Assembly (NCBI GenBank): GCA_947504205.1 | Contig: CANNGL010000002.1 | Coordinates: 186,001 to 250,000 of the forward strand | Reading direction: 5' to 3' | DNA from: an uncultured Litoreibacter sp. | GTDB taxonomy: Bacteria > Pseudomonadota > Alphaproteobacteria > Rhodobacterales > Rhodobacteraceae | DNA: 64,000 nucleotides | Part shown: one piece after another, positions 17,822-28,472 of the stretch | Layout: each line of letters opens with the position of its first letter | Numbering within the stretch: the stretch's first letter is position 1 | Notes under the pieces: generated by a model | The model's input: only the letters and a program-made list of their open reading frames with translations | What the model was told of the DNA's origin: nothing | Database searches by the model: none | Made by a program: the position numbers and the translations under genes

Positions 17822-18871
17822 ATGTATTTTGCATCCGACAATACGTCCCCCGTCCATCCGAAGATTATGGATGCGCTGAACCGCGCAAACGAAGGCTACG
17901 CCATGCCTTACGGGAACGATCCGATTATGGATGACGTGCGGGCCAAAATTCGAGATCTGTTCGAGGCGCCAGAGGCCGCCGTCTATCTGACCGCGACCGG
18001 AACATCTGCAAACTCGATCGCTCTGGCCTGCCTGTGCTCGCCCTGGCAGACGATCTTCGCGCATGAGAATTCCCACGTTGAGGAAGATGAATGCGGCGCG
18101 CCTGAGTTTTTCACGGGCGGCTCGAAACTCACCTTGATCAGCGGTGAGAATGCCAAGATGCTCCCCGAAGAGTTGAAGCGTCGCATCTCGCACACGGCGC
18201 GAGCGGGCGTGCACAACGTTCAAAGGGGCGCGGTGACGCTCACAAATCCAACCGAAAACGGCGCAGTCTACTCGGTGAGTGATGTGGCCGAGATCACAGC
18301 TATTGCCAAAGAGTTTGAGTTGCCGACACATATGGACGGCGCGCGCTTTGCGAATGCAATCGCCGCAACAAACGCATCCCCTGCCGAGATGACATGGAAA
18401 TCAGGCGTCGATGCCGTGACGCTTGGCGGCACCAAAAACGGCCTGATGGGTGTTGAAGCCGTCGTTCTATTTGACCCCAAGCACGCGTGGGAATTCGAGC
18501 TTAGACGCAAGCGCGCGGGGCATTTGTTTTCCAAACACCGCTACTTGTCAGCGCAGATGGATGCCTATCTGACAGATGATCTCTGGCTGACCATGGCGCG
18601 GCAGGCCAATTCAGCGGCAAAGCGCCTGCATGATGGTATCGTCAAAATAGAGGGTGCATCGCTATTGCACCCGGTCGAGGCAAATACGGTCTTTGCGCGC
18701 TGGAAAAGGCAGGGCCACAAAAAAGCGAATGATGCGGGCGCAAAATACTACCTTTGGCCTTTTGACCAAAGCCTGGACGGCGCAGATGAAGATTTGCTGT
18801 CTGCTCGCCTCGTTTGTTCCTGGTGCACGACGAACGACGACGTCGATCGCTTTGTGGAGCTTATCTCCTAG
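17822..18871 (+). CDS. ltaE: Low-specificity L-threonine aldolase
   Basis: PLP-dependent fold-type I enzyme that splits L-threonine or L-allo-threonine to glycine and acetaldehyde. The PLP lysine is the K in LGGTKNGLMG (about residue 204), and the start MYFASDNTSP is family-like. GAGGA lies eight bases before the ATG. The product is 349 residues, normal. Its stop codon shares four bases (CTAG) with the stop of the convergent alpha/beta hydrolase. Confidence 0.95.
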   Translation: MYFASDNTSPVHPKIMDALNRANEGYAMPYGNDPIMDDVRAKIRDLFEAPEAAVYLTATGTSANSIALACLCSPWQTIFAHENSHVEEDECGAPEFFTGGSKLTLISGENAKMLPEELKRRISHTARAGVHNVQRGAVTLTNPTENGAVYSVSDVAEITAIAKEFELPTHMDGARFANAIAATNASPAEMTWKSGVDAVTLGGTKNGLMGVEAVVLFDPKHAWEFELRRKRAGHLFSKHRYLSAQMDAYLTDDLWLTMARQANSAAKRLHDGIVKIEGASLLHPVEANTVFARWKRQGHKKANDAGAKYYLWPFDQSLDGADEDLLSARLVCSWCTTNDDVDRFVELIS

Positions 18872-19665
18872 GCAAGCAGCGTCTCTCTGATATGCCGCGC
18901 CACTACATCGGGATGCGTCAACGGTGCCATGTGGCCTGCTCCTTCGATCACGTGGCGGACCGAGGACGGAACTTTGGCTTCAAGTGCATCCAGAATTGTC
19001 GAGGCCACTTGAGGCGAATGCTCACCCTGCAGGAAGAGGCATGGGCAGGTCACAGTCTCCAAGCCACTGACAACATTTCCCCTGTCCGAGACAATTGCAG
19101 GCTCTCCGGCGGCAATTAACGGCATCCGGGACGTAATGTAATCCTGCGCGTCTGGCTTAAGAGCTTCCCAAGGTCGTCCGTCACCCCAAACGGCGGTAAA
19201 CAGCCTCGCCGCTGTCACCAAATCGCCAACCATGATTGCTTGCATAAAGCTTTTGGCCTCGCGCTCATACGCGGCATAGGCATCGCGATCAAACTCCTTT
19301 GCAACGGCAAAGAATACTGGTTCGATCAGGGTTAAGCTCAGGATCTTGTCAGGCTGTTCGGTTGCAAGCCGTAGGGCAATATAGGCGCCAAAAGAATGGC
19401 CAATTACATGCGACGGTGTTTCCAACATACCGGAGGCCATTTCGGTCGCCATCTGCGCATAGTCACGAGACATGTCCCAGTCTTCACTTTGTCCATGACC
19501 GGGAAGATCGATCGCAACCATGGACAACGCATCGCCAAGCTTTGCCATCAAAGGCTCAAGAACACGTGCATCGGCCAGCATAGGATGCAACATCAACGCC
19601 CTGTCTGTCCCATGACCAGACTGCACGACATGGGTCATGGCACCGCCAGAAGAAACTATGGGCAT
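18868..19665 (-). CDS. Alpha/beta-hydrolase
   Basis: A 265-residue serine hydrolase. The nucleophile elbow reads GHSFGAY (Ser near residue 93), an acidic residue is likely in LFLQGEHSP, and the catalytic His is in EGAGHMAPLTHP near the C-terminus. No signal peptide. Substrate unknown. It begins three bases after the stop of the HCCA-isomerase-like gene, so the two are probably co-transcribed; that pairing suggests aromatic or glutathione-linked degradation, as an inference only. Confidence 0.87.
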   Translation of the reverse strand: MPIVSSGGAMTHVVQSGHGTDRALMLHPMLADARVLEPLMAKLGDALSMVAIDLPGHGQSEDWDMSRDYAQMATEMASGMLETPSHVIGHSFGAYIALRLATEQPDKILSLTLIEPVFFAVAKEFDRDAYAAYEREAKSFMQAIMVGDLVTAARLFTAVWGDGRPWEALKPDAQDYITSRMPLIAAGEPAIVSDRGNVVSGLETVTCPCLFLQGEHSPQVASTILDALEAKVPSSVRHVIEGAGHMAPLTHPDVVARHIRETLLA

Positions 19666-19668
19666 GGA

Positions 19669-20265
19669 TCAGAGTTTTCCCTGCAAGTGCAGGTCGACGT
19701 CGCCGATTTTGTCCTGCCCCCAGAAGCGTTCGTCTTCGATGATATATGTGGGTGCTCCAAAGACGCCGGAACTGACCGCATCTTCAAGATTTCGGGCATA
19801 TTGTTCCGCGCCTGCAAGCATACCCTTATCGGCGAGCGATGGATCATAGCCAGCCCCTTCCAGCACATCACGAACAACAGCGTCTTCCGCGATATCGCGT
19901 TCCTCAGCCCAAACCGCTCGAACAAATCCATGAACAAGAGCGCCCAAATCGCCTCCGCCCTCACTTTGCGCCGCAATAATTGCATATGAAGATGGTGCAG
20001 GGTTTGTCGGCCAATGCGCAGGCTTGAGGTTCAATGGCATGTCCAGCTTCTTCGCGGTGCGACGCATTTCCTGAAGCCTCCATTCTTGCCGGTTTGGATG
20101 CCGATCCTTGGGAGGCGTGCCGCCCGTCCGCGCGAAAAGCCCCATGATGTCGAGAGGTTTGTAGGCGATTGTTGCCCCATGCTTTTCCGCCACAGTCTCA
20201 AGCCGCGTGCCGGCCAGATAGGTGTAAGGGGAAAGCGTTGCAAAATAGTAGTCGATTTGGGGCAT
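19669..20265 (-). CDS. 2-Hydroxychromene-2-carboxylate isomerase-like (DsbA-family) protein
   Basis: A 198-residue thioredoxin-fold protein of the DsbA/GST-kappa group with the start DYYFATLSPYTYLAG, where Ser in place of the CxxC nucleophile is typical of HCCA isomerases, which use glutathione. A GAPTYIIEDERFWGQDKI cis-Pro region lies near the C-terminus. In naphthalene catabolism such enzymes isomerise 2-hydroxychromene-2-carboxylate; no other naphthalene genes are present, so the true substrate is unknown. Confidence 0.88.
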   Translation of the reverse strand: MPQIDYYFATLSPYTYLAGTRLETVAEKHGATIAYKPLDIMGLFARTGGTPPKDRHPNRQEWRLQEMRRTAKKLDMPLNLKPAHWPTNPAPSSYAIIAAQSEGGGDLGALVHGFVRAVWAEERDIAEDAVVRDVLEGAGYDPSLADKGMLAGAEQYARNLEDAVSSGVFGAPTYIIEDERFWGQDKIGDVDLHLQGKL

Positions 20266-20381
20266 TTCGTGAGCCTTTCGCGCTAAATAGGTTTGCAGGA
20301 CCGTAGACCGGTGCTAAGCGATGTCAACGTCGTCGCGGGGCGCGCGAGGCGAGCAGGCTGCCAACCCGGGGATACGTCGAC

Positions 20382-21398
20382 ATGCCATCTAACACCGAGC
20401 CTAAACTCATTTCAGGCAACGCTAACCGACCGTTGGCAACCACCATTGCCAAACGGATGTCGCTACATCGTGGAATGAACATCGGCCTGGTCGATACGCG
20501 GGTTGAGCGTTTCAACGATGCCGAGATTTTTGTGGAAGTGTTTGAGAACGTGCGCGGCGAGGACATGTTCATCATCCAAAGCACTTCGAACCCGGCAAAC
20601 GACAATCTAATGGAACTTCTCATTATGAGCGATGCTTTGCGCCGCTCCTCTGCCGCTCGGATCACCGCCGTCATTCCCTATTTCGGCTATGCCCGTCAGG
20701 ACCGGCGCACAAAGGCACGCACACCAATTTCTGCCAAGCTGGTCGCCAATTTGATCGCCGAGGCCGGTGTGGAACGTGTGCTGACCATGGACCTTCATGC
20801 GGCACAGATCCAAGGTTTCTTCGATTTGCCCGTGGATAACCTGTATGCGTCACCGATCTTCGCGCTCGATATTCTTCATAATTTCAAAGACATGGAAGAC
20901 GTCATGATCGTCTCCCCCGATGTGGGTGGCGTGGCACGTGCGCGCGAGCTTGCACAGCGGATCAAAGTTCCATTGTCGATCGTGGACAAGCGCCGCGAGA
21001 AGGCCGGAGAAGTCGCCGAGATGACCGTGATAGGGAATGTAAAAGGTAAGAAATGTATCATCGTGGATGACATTTGCGACACGGCAGGAACCCTGTGCAA
21101 AGCCGCCGAAGTCCTGATGGGCGAAGGCGCGACGGAGGTGCACAGCTACATCACGCATGGCGTTTTGAGCGGCCCAGCTGTCGAGCGTATTACAAACTCG
21201 GTGATGAAATCACTGGTTATCACTGACTCAATCGAACCCTCCGCCGCTGTGAAGGCGTGCAAAAACATCCGTATTGTGCCCACTGCACCGATGTTCGCCC
21301 AGGCTATCTTGAATATTTGGGGTGGTACCTCTGTGAGCTCGCTCTTTGATGCGAATACTCTGGCTCCTATATATGAGGGAATGTATCCCGGAGCTTGA
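20382..21398 (+). CDS. prs: Ribose-phosphate pyrophosphokinase
   Basis: Makes PRPP from ribose 5-phosphate and ATP for nucleotide, histidine and tryptophan synthesis. The 338-residue protein shows the [10 protein letters not shown] flexible-loop segment, [11 protein letters not shown] metal/ATP region and the PRPP-binding motif [12 protein letters not shown] (about residues 228-239). CCCGGGGA lies upstream of the start. The stop region holds a GGAG that probably serves the next gene. Confidence 0.97.
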   Translation: MPSNTEPKLISGNANRPLATTIAKRMSLHRGMNIGLVDTRVERFNDAEIFVEVFENVRGEDMFIIQSTSNPANDNLMELLIMSDALRRSSAARITAVIPYFGYARQDRRTKARTPISAKLVANLIAEAGVERVLTMDLHAAQIQGFFDLPVDNLYASPIFALDILHNFKDMEDVMIVSPDVGGVARARELAQRIKVPLSIVDKRREKAGEVAEMTVIGNVKGKKCIIVDDICDTAGTLCKAAEVLMGEGATEVHSYITHGVLSGPAVERITNSVMKSLVITDSIEPSAAVKACKNIRIVPTAPMFAQAILNIWGGTSVSSLFDANTLAPIYEGMYPGA

Positions 21399-21403
21399 TA
21401 TCT

Positions 21404-21913
21404 ATGGACATTATGCAAACCTCCGAACGTCTGATGGGCATGAAAGACGAGGTTTGGGCGCGCCACGCTAATCCCTGGTCTGTTTGGACACGCTTCACCT
21501 GCCTGCCCCTCTTGGTACTCGCTATCTGGTCCCGCGCATGGCTCGGTTATTGGGCTTTGCTTCCGATCGCCGCCTCTTTGCTTTGGATATGGTGGAATCC
21601 ACGCGCTTTTTCACCAGCTAAGACCTGGGACAGCTGGGCGTCTCAAGGCACTTTGGGCGAGCGAGTTTTGTTACGCCGCAAGGAACTGATTTCGGCGCAT
21701 CATCTTATCGTCACGAACTGGCTCGCTTTCGGCTCGGCGATAGGTGTTTTGCCAATGGCATATGGCTTGTGGCAACTCGACGTCAGCTGGACCCTGTTAG
21801 GCCTCGTACTGATCATTTTGCCCAAGGTTTGGTTCGTGGATCGCATGGTCTGGATCTGGCGCGACTTTTTGCAGTCTGGTGGGTCTATCGACGATCTGAA
21901 GGTGCAAAGCTAA
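21404..21913 (+). CDS. Membrane protein, probable DUF6653 family
   Basis: A roughly 169-residue protein with about four hydrophobic helices (around residues 32-60 and 105-145), Trp-rich (WSVWTRF, WIWWNPRAF). The HANPWSVWTR and WWNPRAF segments are the features by which I tentatively place it in DUF6653. I start it at the ATG at 21404, ten bases after a GGAG; a TTG at 21395 and a later ATG at 21413 are alternatives. It directly follows prs and is probably co-transcribed. Function unknown. Confidence 0.6.
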   Translation: MDIMQTSERLMGMKDEVWARHANPWSVWTRFTCLPLLVLAIWSRAWLGYWALLPIAASLLWIWWNPRAFSPAKTWDSWASQGTLGERVLLRRKELISAHHLIVTNWLAFGSAIGVLPMAYGLWQLDVSWTLLGLVLIILPKVWFVDRMVWIWRDFLQSGGSIDDLKVQS

Positions 21914-21916
21914 GCG

Positions 21917-22267
21917 TCAATAAAGATCCCAGTCGTCCTCGTTTTTGAGCTGTCCGATAGCCAACCAGCTGGCCCGAACACGGGCCACACGACTGTCACC
22001 CCAAGTTCTGAACACCAGTTCGAACTCAGTCTCGGTGATCTTCTCCGCGCTAAGGTCCATGCGATGATTGGTTTTTTGATCCGTGTCCCACATCGACATT
22101 GAAACATGTACGATCGGCAGCGAGACATATGCCTCATCAAATTTGATCAGCGTGCGGTGCTCTCTTGGCCCGGTACCTGTCCACATTGGCCCACCATCAG
22201 AAAAGTCCGAAAACAGGACGCGGCTTCCCTGGGTCACCCCAACCAGATTATTTTGCAAACGATGCAT
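21917..22267 (-). CDS. H-type lectin domain protein
   Basis: A 116-residue protein that is almost entirely one H-type lectin-like domain: FSDFSDGGPMWTGTGPRE, IVHVSMSMWDTD and FELVFRTWGDSRVARVRASWLAIG form the expected beta-sandwich pattern. H-type lectins are known as carbohydrate-binding domains in invertebrates and slime moulds; bacterial single-domain forms are poorly understood. There is no signal peptide. The start at MHRLQNN is assumed (the ORF extends nine codons further). It ends three bases after the convergent membrane protein gene and lies outside the atp operon terminator. Confidence 0.65.
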   Translation of the reverse strand: MHRLQNNLVGVTQGSRVLFSDFSDGGPMWTGTGPREHRTLIKFDEAYVSLPIVHVSMSMWDTDQKTNHRMDLSAEKITETEFELVFRTWGDSRVARVRASWLAIGQLKNEDDWDLY

Positions 22268-22340
22268 TTTACTTATAACCCTTCGGTCAGGCACATAGTC
22301 AGATGAGTTTGGCCAAAATTTGTCCAGGGATCAAAAAAAG

Positions 22341-22364
22341 GCCCCGGAAAACCGGGGCTTTTTT
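22341..22364. terminator. Strong bidirectional intrinsic terminator
   Basis: GCCCCGG at 22341-22347 and CCGGGGC at 22352-22358, loop AAAA, with an A-run before and TTTTTT after (22359-22364). It can end transcripts on both strands: the atp operon on the minus strand, about 25 bases past atpC, and any plus-strand readthrough. Confidence 0.93.
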
Positions 22365-22388
22365 CAACTTTTGCAGATGCGACAATTG

Positions 22389-22787
22389 TCAGATTCCGAT
22401 CTCATCGCCCGCTGCGACGAGATCCGCGAGGAATTTTGATGCTGAGTCCACGGCATCCGCAGCGGCAGATTCTGAGGCTGCGTTAGCGTCAGCAATCATC
22501 TCATCCAGCATATCGCGGGTTACATCGGCTTTGAGATAGGCACGTTCCGCCAGAACCGACGTCCCTTCTCCGGAGACCTCAGCAAAGCCGCCGGTTACGA
22601 AGTATTCTTCCGTACCACTTCCTGTCATCACTTTGAGCACACCAGGGCGCAACGTCGTAATGACCGGCGCGTGATCTGGCATTGCTGTGAAGTCCCCTTC
22701 AGCGCCCGGGATTTGCACCTCGGTTGCTTGGGTCGATGCAAGGCTCCGTTCCGGACTCACAAGGTCGAATTGCATCATGTCAGCCAT
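22389..22787 (-). CDS. atpC: F1 ATP synthase epsilon subunit
   Basis: Rotor-stalk and inhibitory subunit of F1. The 132-residue product begins with [13 protein letters not shown] and contains [23 protein letters not shown], the beta-sandwich signature. The C-terminal helical part is short, as in many alphaproteobacteria. Last gene of the atpHAGDC operon, ahead of the terminator. Confidence 0.96.
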   Translation of the reverse strand: MADMMQFDLVSPERSLASTQATEVQIPGAEGDFTAMPDHAPVITTLRPGVLKVMTGSGTEEYFVTGGFAEVSGEGTSVLAERAYLKADVTRDMLDEMIADANAASESAAADAVDSASKFLADLVAAGDEIGI

Positions 22788-22800
22788 GATTGCTTACTCC

Positions 22801-24240
<1,440 letters not shown>

Positions 24241-25110
24241 CTAGAGCGCTTCAGCGCCCGAAATGATTTCGATTAGTTCGTTGGTGATAACGGCTTGACG
24301 CGAGCGGTTATACTGGATTGTCAGCTTGTCGATCATCTCACCAGCATTTCGTGTCGCGTTATCCATCGCCGACATCCGTGCACCTTGCTCGGACGCCCCA
24401 TTTTCCAACAAAGCACTAAAGATCTGTGTGGCCACGCCACGTGGCAACAGATCAGCCAAGATTTCTTCCTCAGATGGCTCGTAGTCATAGACAGTAGAGT
24501 CATCTTCAGATGCTTCAAAATCTGCAGGAATGATCTGTTTTTCAGTGGGAATTTGGCTGATCACCGATTCAAAGCGTGCATAGAAGATCGTCGCCACATC
24601 GAATTCGCCAGCATCAAAGCGCGTCAGGATGTCCTGTGCGATGCTTGCAGCATCTGAATATCCAACACGTTTGACTTCTGACAGATCAACATGACCCACG
24701 AAGTGATCGCCGAGCTCGCGCTTAATCGCCTCACGTCCTTTCTTTCCAACGGTCAGAACCTTTACGGTCTTTCCATCTGCAAGAAGTTTCTGCGCGGCTG
24801 CGCGTGCGGCTTTGGAGATGTTGCCGTTGAAGCCACCACACAAGCCGCGTTCCGCGGTCATGACGACTAGCAAGTGCGTCTGATCCGATCCGGTGCCCGC
24901 CAAAAGCTTTGGGGCGCCTTCCGATGTGCCTACTGAAGCAGCGAGACCACCCATCACAGCGTTAAAACGCTCGGCATAGGGGCGACCGGCTTCTGCCGCC
25001 TCCTGTGCCCGCCGCAACTTCGCGGCGGCGACCATTTGCATAGCCTTCGTGATCTTGCGGGTCGACTTGACCGACGCGATCCGATTTTTGAGGTCACTTA
25101 GGTTGGGCAT
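24241..25110 (-). CDS. atpG: F1 ATP synthase gamma subunit
   Basis: Central rotor shaft of F1. The N-terminal [30 protein letters not shown] helix and the C-terminal [31 protein letters not shown] helix are both conserved; GLCGGFN lies between. 289 residues. Co-transcribed with atpA (12-base gap) and atpD. Confidence 0.97.
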   Translation of the reverse strand: MPNLSDLKNRIASVKSTRKITKAMQMVAAAKLRRAQEAAEAGRPYAERFNAVMGGLAASVGTSEGAPKLLAGTGSDQTHLLVVMTAERGLCGGFNGNISKAARAAAQKLLADGKTVKVLTVGKKGREAIKRELGDHFVGHVDLSEVKRVGYSDAASIAQDILTRFDAGEFDVATIFYARFESVISQIPTEKQIIPADFEASEDDSTVYDYEPSEEEILADLLPRGVATQIFSALLENGASEQGARMSAMDNATRNAGEMIDKLTIQYNRSRQAVITNELIEIISGAEAL

Positions 25111-25122
25111 CTGCCAGTCCCC

Positions 25123-26658
25123 TTAGGCGAAATCTGCGGCGTAAGCGTCGATCGCCGACTTGATTTTGTCTTCGGCGTCGCCTTTGACCTTCGGATCGTC
25201 ATTGGTGATCATATCCAAAACATCAGAAGCCTGACCACGCAGATGCGCCAAAAGGCCCTTTTCGAAACGACCCACGTCGGAGACAGGCAACTTGTCCAGG
25301 TAGCCGTTCGTACCTGCGTAGATGATGCAAACAATCTCGGCATTCGTAAGCGGCGAATACTGTGGTTGCTTCATAAGCTCGGTAAGACGCGCACCCCGGT
25401 TCAGCAACTGCTGTGTCGCAGCATCAAGGTCGGAGCCGAACTGCGCAAACGCAGCCATCTCACGATACTGAGCGAGCTCAAGTTTCACCGGACCAGCAAC
25501 TGATTTCATCGCGTTGGTTTGAGCTGAGGAGCCCACACGAGACACCGAAAGACCAGTATTAACGGCTGGACGAATACCTTGGTAGAACAGTTCAGTTTCC
25601 AAGAAGATCTGTCCATCGGTGATCGAGATCACATTGGTCGGAATAAACGCCGAAACGTCACCACCTTGGGTTTCAATGATCGGCAGTGCTGTCAATGAAC
25701 CGGAACCGTTGTCCTCGTTCAATTTGCACGACCGCTCCAGCAGGCGTGAATGAAGATAGAAAACGTCGCCAGGATAGGCTTCACGTCCTGGTGGGCGACG
25801 CAGAAGAAGCGACATTTGACGATAAGATACGGCTTGCTTTGACAAGTCATCGTAAACGATCAGGGCATGACGACCATTGTCGCGGAAGTGTTCTGCCATC
25901 GCAGTTGCAGCATACGGGGCCAAGAACTGCATTGGAGCAGGGTCAGATGCGGTCGCTGCAACAACGATCGAGTATTCAATCGCACCAGTTTCTTCAAGTT
26001 TCTTAACCAACTGCGCAACCGTAGAGCGCTTCTGACCAATCGCAACATAAACGCAGTAGAGCTTACCGCTCTCATCCTTTGCTGCGTCGTTGTATGACTT
26101 TTGGTTCAGGATCGTATCCAGCGCCACAGCTGTTTTACCTGTCTGGCGGTCGCCAATCACAAGCTCACGCTGGCCACGGCCAATCGGGATCATCGAGTCA
26201 ACGGATTTCAGACCAGTGGCCATCGGTTCATGCACCGACTTACGCGGGATGATGCCAGGGGCTTTTTGATCAGCAACAGCGCGGTTTTTCGTCTTGATTG
26301 GTCCTTTGCCGTCGAGCGGATTACCCAGCCCATCAACAACGCGACCGAGAAGTTCGTCACCGGCTGGAACGTCCACAATGGAGTTGGTACGCTTGACTGT
26401 GTCGCCTTCCTTGATGTCGCGGTCGGAGCCAAAGATAACAACACCGACGTTGTCACTTTCGAGGTTCAGAGCCATGCCCTGAATACCGCCCGGAAATTCA
26501 ACCATTTCACCGGCCTGAACGCTGTCCAGCCCGTATACACGTGCGATACCGTCGCCGACGCTAAGCACCCGGCCAACTTCGGCCACTTCAGCTTCTTCGC
26601 CAAAGTTCTTGATCTGGTCCTTCAGGATCGCAGAAATTTCTGCAGCTTGGATCGCCAT
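25123..26658 (-). CDS. atpA: F1 ATP synthase alpha subunit
   Basis: Non-catalytic nucleotide-binding subunit of F1. The P-loop is GDRQTGKT (about residues 169-176) and the alpha-subunit signature [17 protein letters not shown] is visible. The 511-residue length is normal. The ATG lies one base beyond the stop of atpH, so translation is probably coupled. Confidence 0.98.
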   Translation of the reverse strand: MAIQAAEISAILKDQIKNFGEEAEVAEVGRVLSVGDGIARVYGLDSVQAGEMVEFPGGIQGMALNLESDNVGVVIFGSDRDIKEGDTVKRTNSIVDVPAGDELLGRVVDGLGNPLDGKGPIKTKNRAVADQKAPGIIPRKSVHEPMATGLKSVDSMIPIGRGQRELVIGDRQTGKTAVALDTILNQKSYNDAAKDESGKLYCVYVAIGQKRSTVAQLVKKLEETGAIEYSIVVAATASDPAPMQFLAPYAATAMAEHFRDNGRHALIVYDDLSKQAVSYRQMSLLLRRPPGREAYPGDVFYLHSRLLERSCKLNEDNGSGSLTALPIIETQGGDVSAFIPTNVISITDGQIFLETELFYQGIRPAVNTGLSVSRVGSSAQTNAMKSVAGPVKLELAQYREMAAFAQFGSDLDAATQQLLNRGARLTELMKQPQYSPLTNAEIVCIIYAGTNGYLDKLPVSDVGRFEKGLLAHLRGQASDVLDMITNDDPKVKGDAEDKIKSAIDAYAADFA

Positions 26659-26659
26659 C

Positions 26660-27220
26660 TTATCCGACCTCTTTCATGGAATTCTGTAGGGATGCGAGCT
26701 TCGAGCGGATCGACGTATCGATCATTTTCGAACCCACTTTAACGATAAGACCGCCGATAAGGTTTTCATCAACAGCCATTTTGATTTTCACGTCTTTGCC
26801 AACACTGGCTTTCAGCGTTTTGGCGAGCTTGTCTTGTTGCGTCTTCGTCAAGGCCTTGGCCGCAGTCACTTCGGCGGTCACCTCACCTTTGTCATCTGCA
26901 ATCGCTTCACGCAAAGTATTCACCAACTGAGGCAATACAAACAGCCGACGTTTGGACGCCATCAGGTTCAGCGTGTTTGTCATTGTCGGAGACAATTTCA
27001 TCTTCTTGGAGATCGCAGCGATTGCATCACCCTGCGCGTCTCGGCTGTAGAGCGGCGACGCGATAAGCGCACGAAAGTCGGCACTGGCATCAAGCGCGGC
27101 ATCCAAGTTATCAATGTCAGACTCGAGGGCCTTGAGGGCTTTGCCTTCCTTGGCCAATTCGAAAACGGCTGTTGCGTAGCGTTGCGCAATGCCAGTTGAG
27201 ATCGCGACTGGTTCGGACAC
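26660..27220 (-). CDS. atpH: F1 ATP synthase delta subunit
   Basis: Links the F1 head to the peripheral stalk. The product is 186 residues with the family start [24 protein letters not shown] and C-terminal [27 protein letters not shown]. Two GTG start codons exist. I choose the second (ending at 27220), because it gives the usual MSEP-like start and leaves six bases after the GGAAGG ribosome-binding site; the first would sit almost on it. First gene of the operon. The Fo genes are elsewhere, as is usual in alphaproteobacteria. Confidence 0.94.
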   Translation of the reverse strand: MSEPVAISTGIAQRYATAVFELAKEGKALKALESDIDNLDAALDASADFRALIASPLYSRDAQGDAIAAISKKMKLSPTMTNTLNLMASKRRLFVLPQLVNTLREAIADDKGEVTAEVTAAKALTKTQQDKLAKTLKASVGKDVKIKMAVDENLIGGLIVKVGSKMIDTSIRSKLASLQNSMKEVG

Positions 27221-27455
27221 GTCCACCCTTCCGATTTCTTACGCCCAGAACGGAATGCTGCCGGGCCATGCACAAGGACGACGCGTGGATCGCATCCCCC
27301 TAAAATCTGCGGTCATTTAGCAAAGCGTTGTCGTAGCCGCAATGCCGAATGCAGAGAAAAAATATCAACGAGATGCCTAGGAAATAAGCATTTTGCGTGA
27401 TGACGGTAAAAACTGCGACGGTTTGAAGCTACCGAATGGTGCTATTGGCCGCCTA
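27221..27455 (-). promoter_or_regulatory. Intergenic region upstream of the atp operon
   Basis: The gap between atpH and the methyltransferase must hold the atp operon promoter. It contains several A/T runs (around 27355-27395). A weak minus-strand candidate is TTGCGG, 16 bases, CTAAAT at about 27313-27340; the match to consensus is poor and I treat it as tentative. No gene or clear operator is visible. Confidence 0.3.
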
Positions 27456-27482
27456 AAAACCGAGTCACCGGATGGTGACTCG
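27456..27482 (-). terminator. Intrinsic terminator overlapping the methyltransferase stop
   Basis: CGAGTCACC (27461-27469), loop GGAT, GGTGACTCG (27474-27482) form a perfect 9-bp stem, followed on the minus strand by GTTTTTAG. The TGA stop of the methyltransferase gene (27465-27467) is inside the stem. Confidence 0.75.
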
Positions 27483-28220
27483 ACCCGCTGCTGGGATGGG
27501 ACCGCCCTCCAAAGCGCGCAGCGGCGCACGCACGTCCACCTTAAGGCCCTTCTTTTTCGGCGCATAGACTTGCTTGGTTGCTTCCACCAGCAACACACCG
27601 CCCGCGTAATGGTTTGACACTTTACGCCCAAGGGTCTCGATCATTGCAGATGATCTGAGCCAGAATTTCTTATGGCTTGGAAATGCAAAAAGTGCGGCTT
27701 TGTGTTTTGTTGGAACGAATTGGTGCTTTTTTAACTGTGTTTCAAGTTGGGTAAGGGAGTATGGTCGGCCGTAGCCAAATGGTGTCGCGTCCCGTCTTGC
27801 CCAAAGACCGCCGCGATTTGGTACTATGAACATGGCCTTCCCACCGGGGCCAAGCACTCGCCAACATTCCTCCAACAAAGCTGACGGGTTTTCGCAGGTT
27901 TCCAGACCGTGCATCAAGACAAGCTTATCCGCCTGACCTGTCTGTAGAGGCCAGCGGGTTTCTTCGCAAAGCACAGATGTGTTTGGCAGCCCTACTGGCC
28001 AATGTATAACACCCTGCGGACCGGGCATTAAGGTGATCACTCGACGAGACGGGTCGAGGAAGGGCCTGAGCAAAGGAGCTGAGAAACCGAATCCGACGAT
28101 CGTTTCCCCTTTCGTATCCGGCCAGAGGCTAACAAGCTGATCGCGAACCGCCCGTTGCGCCACGCGCCCAAGCCCCGTTCGGTAGTAAAATTTATTCAAA
28201 TCCTGCACGTCCAGATGCAT
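27465..28220 (-). CDS. Class I SAM-dependent methyltransferase
   Basis: A 251-residue protein with a Rossmann-like methyltransferase layout: SAM motif I is degenerate ([14 protein letters not shown]), then a [38 protein letters not shown] stretch typical of class I enzymes. The start [12 protein letters not shown] is chosen over an upstream reading because the family begins near DL.FY.T.LG. Target unknown. Its terminator overlaps the stop codon. It stands alone, divergent from clpA. Confidence 0.86.
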   Translation of the reverse strand: MHLDVQDLNKFYYRTGLGRVAQRAVRDQLVSLWPDTKGETIVGFGFSAPLLRPFLDPSRRVITLMPGPQGVIHWPVGLPNTSVLCEETRWPLQTGQADKLVLMHGLETCENPSALLEECWRVLGPGGKAMFIVPNRGGLWARRDATPFGYGRPYSLTQLETQLKKHQFVPTKHKAALFAFPSHKKFWLRSSAMIETLGRKVSNHYAGGVLLVEATKQVYAPKKKGLKVDVRAPLRALEGGPIPAAGRVTIR

Positions 28221-28472
28221 GCCGGTTGTCCCATGATTGCTGGCGGAGTTTGGCACCAACCCACTGCTTTTCCAAGCAGAATGCCGTGGCCCAACAGAGT
28301 TTCAATTTTGCCCACATTCTGAACAAATTCTTATTATTTCATCATGTTCACAGTCAAAGTGATGAGAAAACACTTGAAGCTGGCGAAATTAAACCGAACT
28401 GTAAGACCTAAGAGGCAATGGTAGAAACCGGGCCCTCGACCCGGACCTGCCCTAAATAAAAGGAGCACTTGG

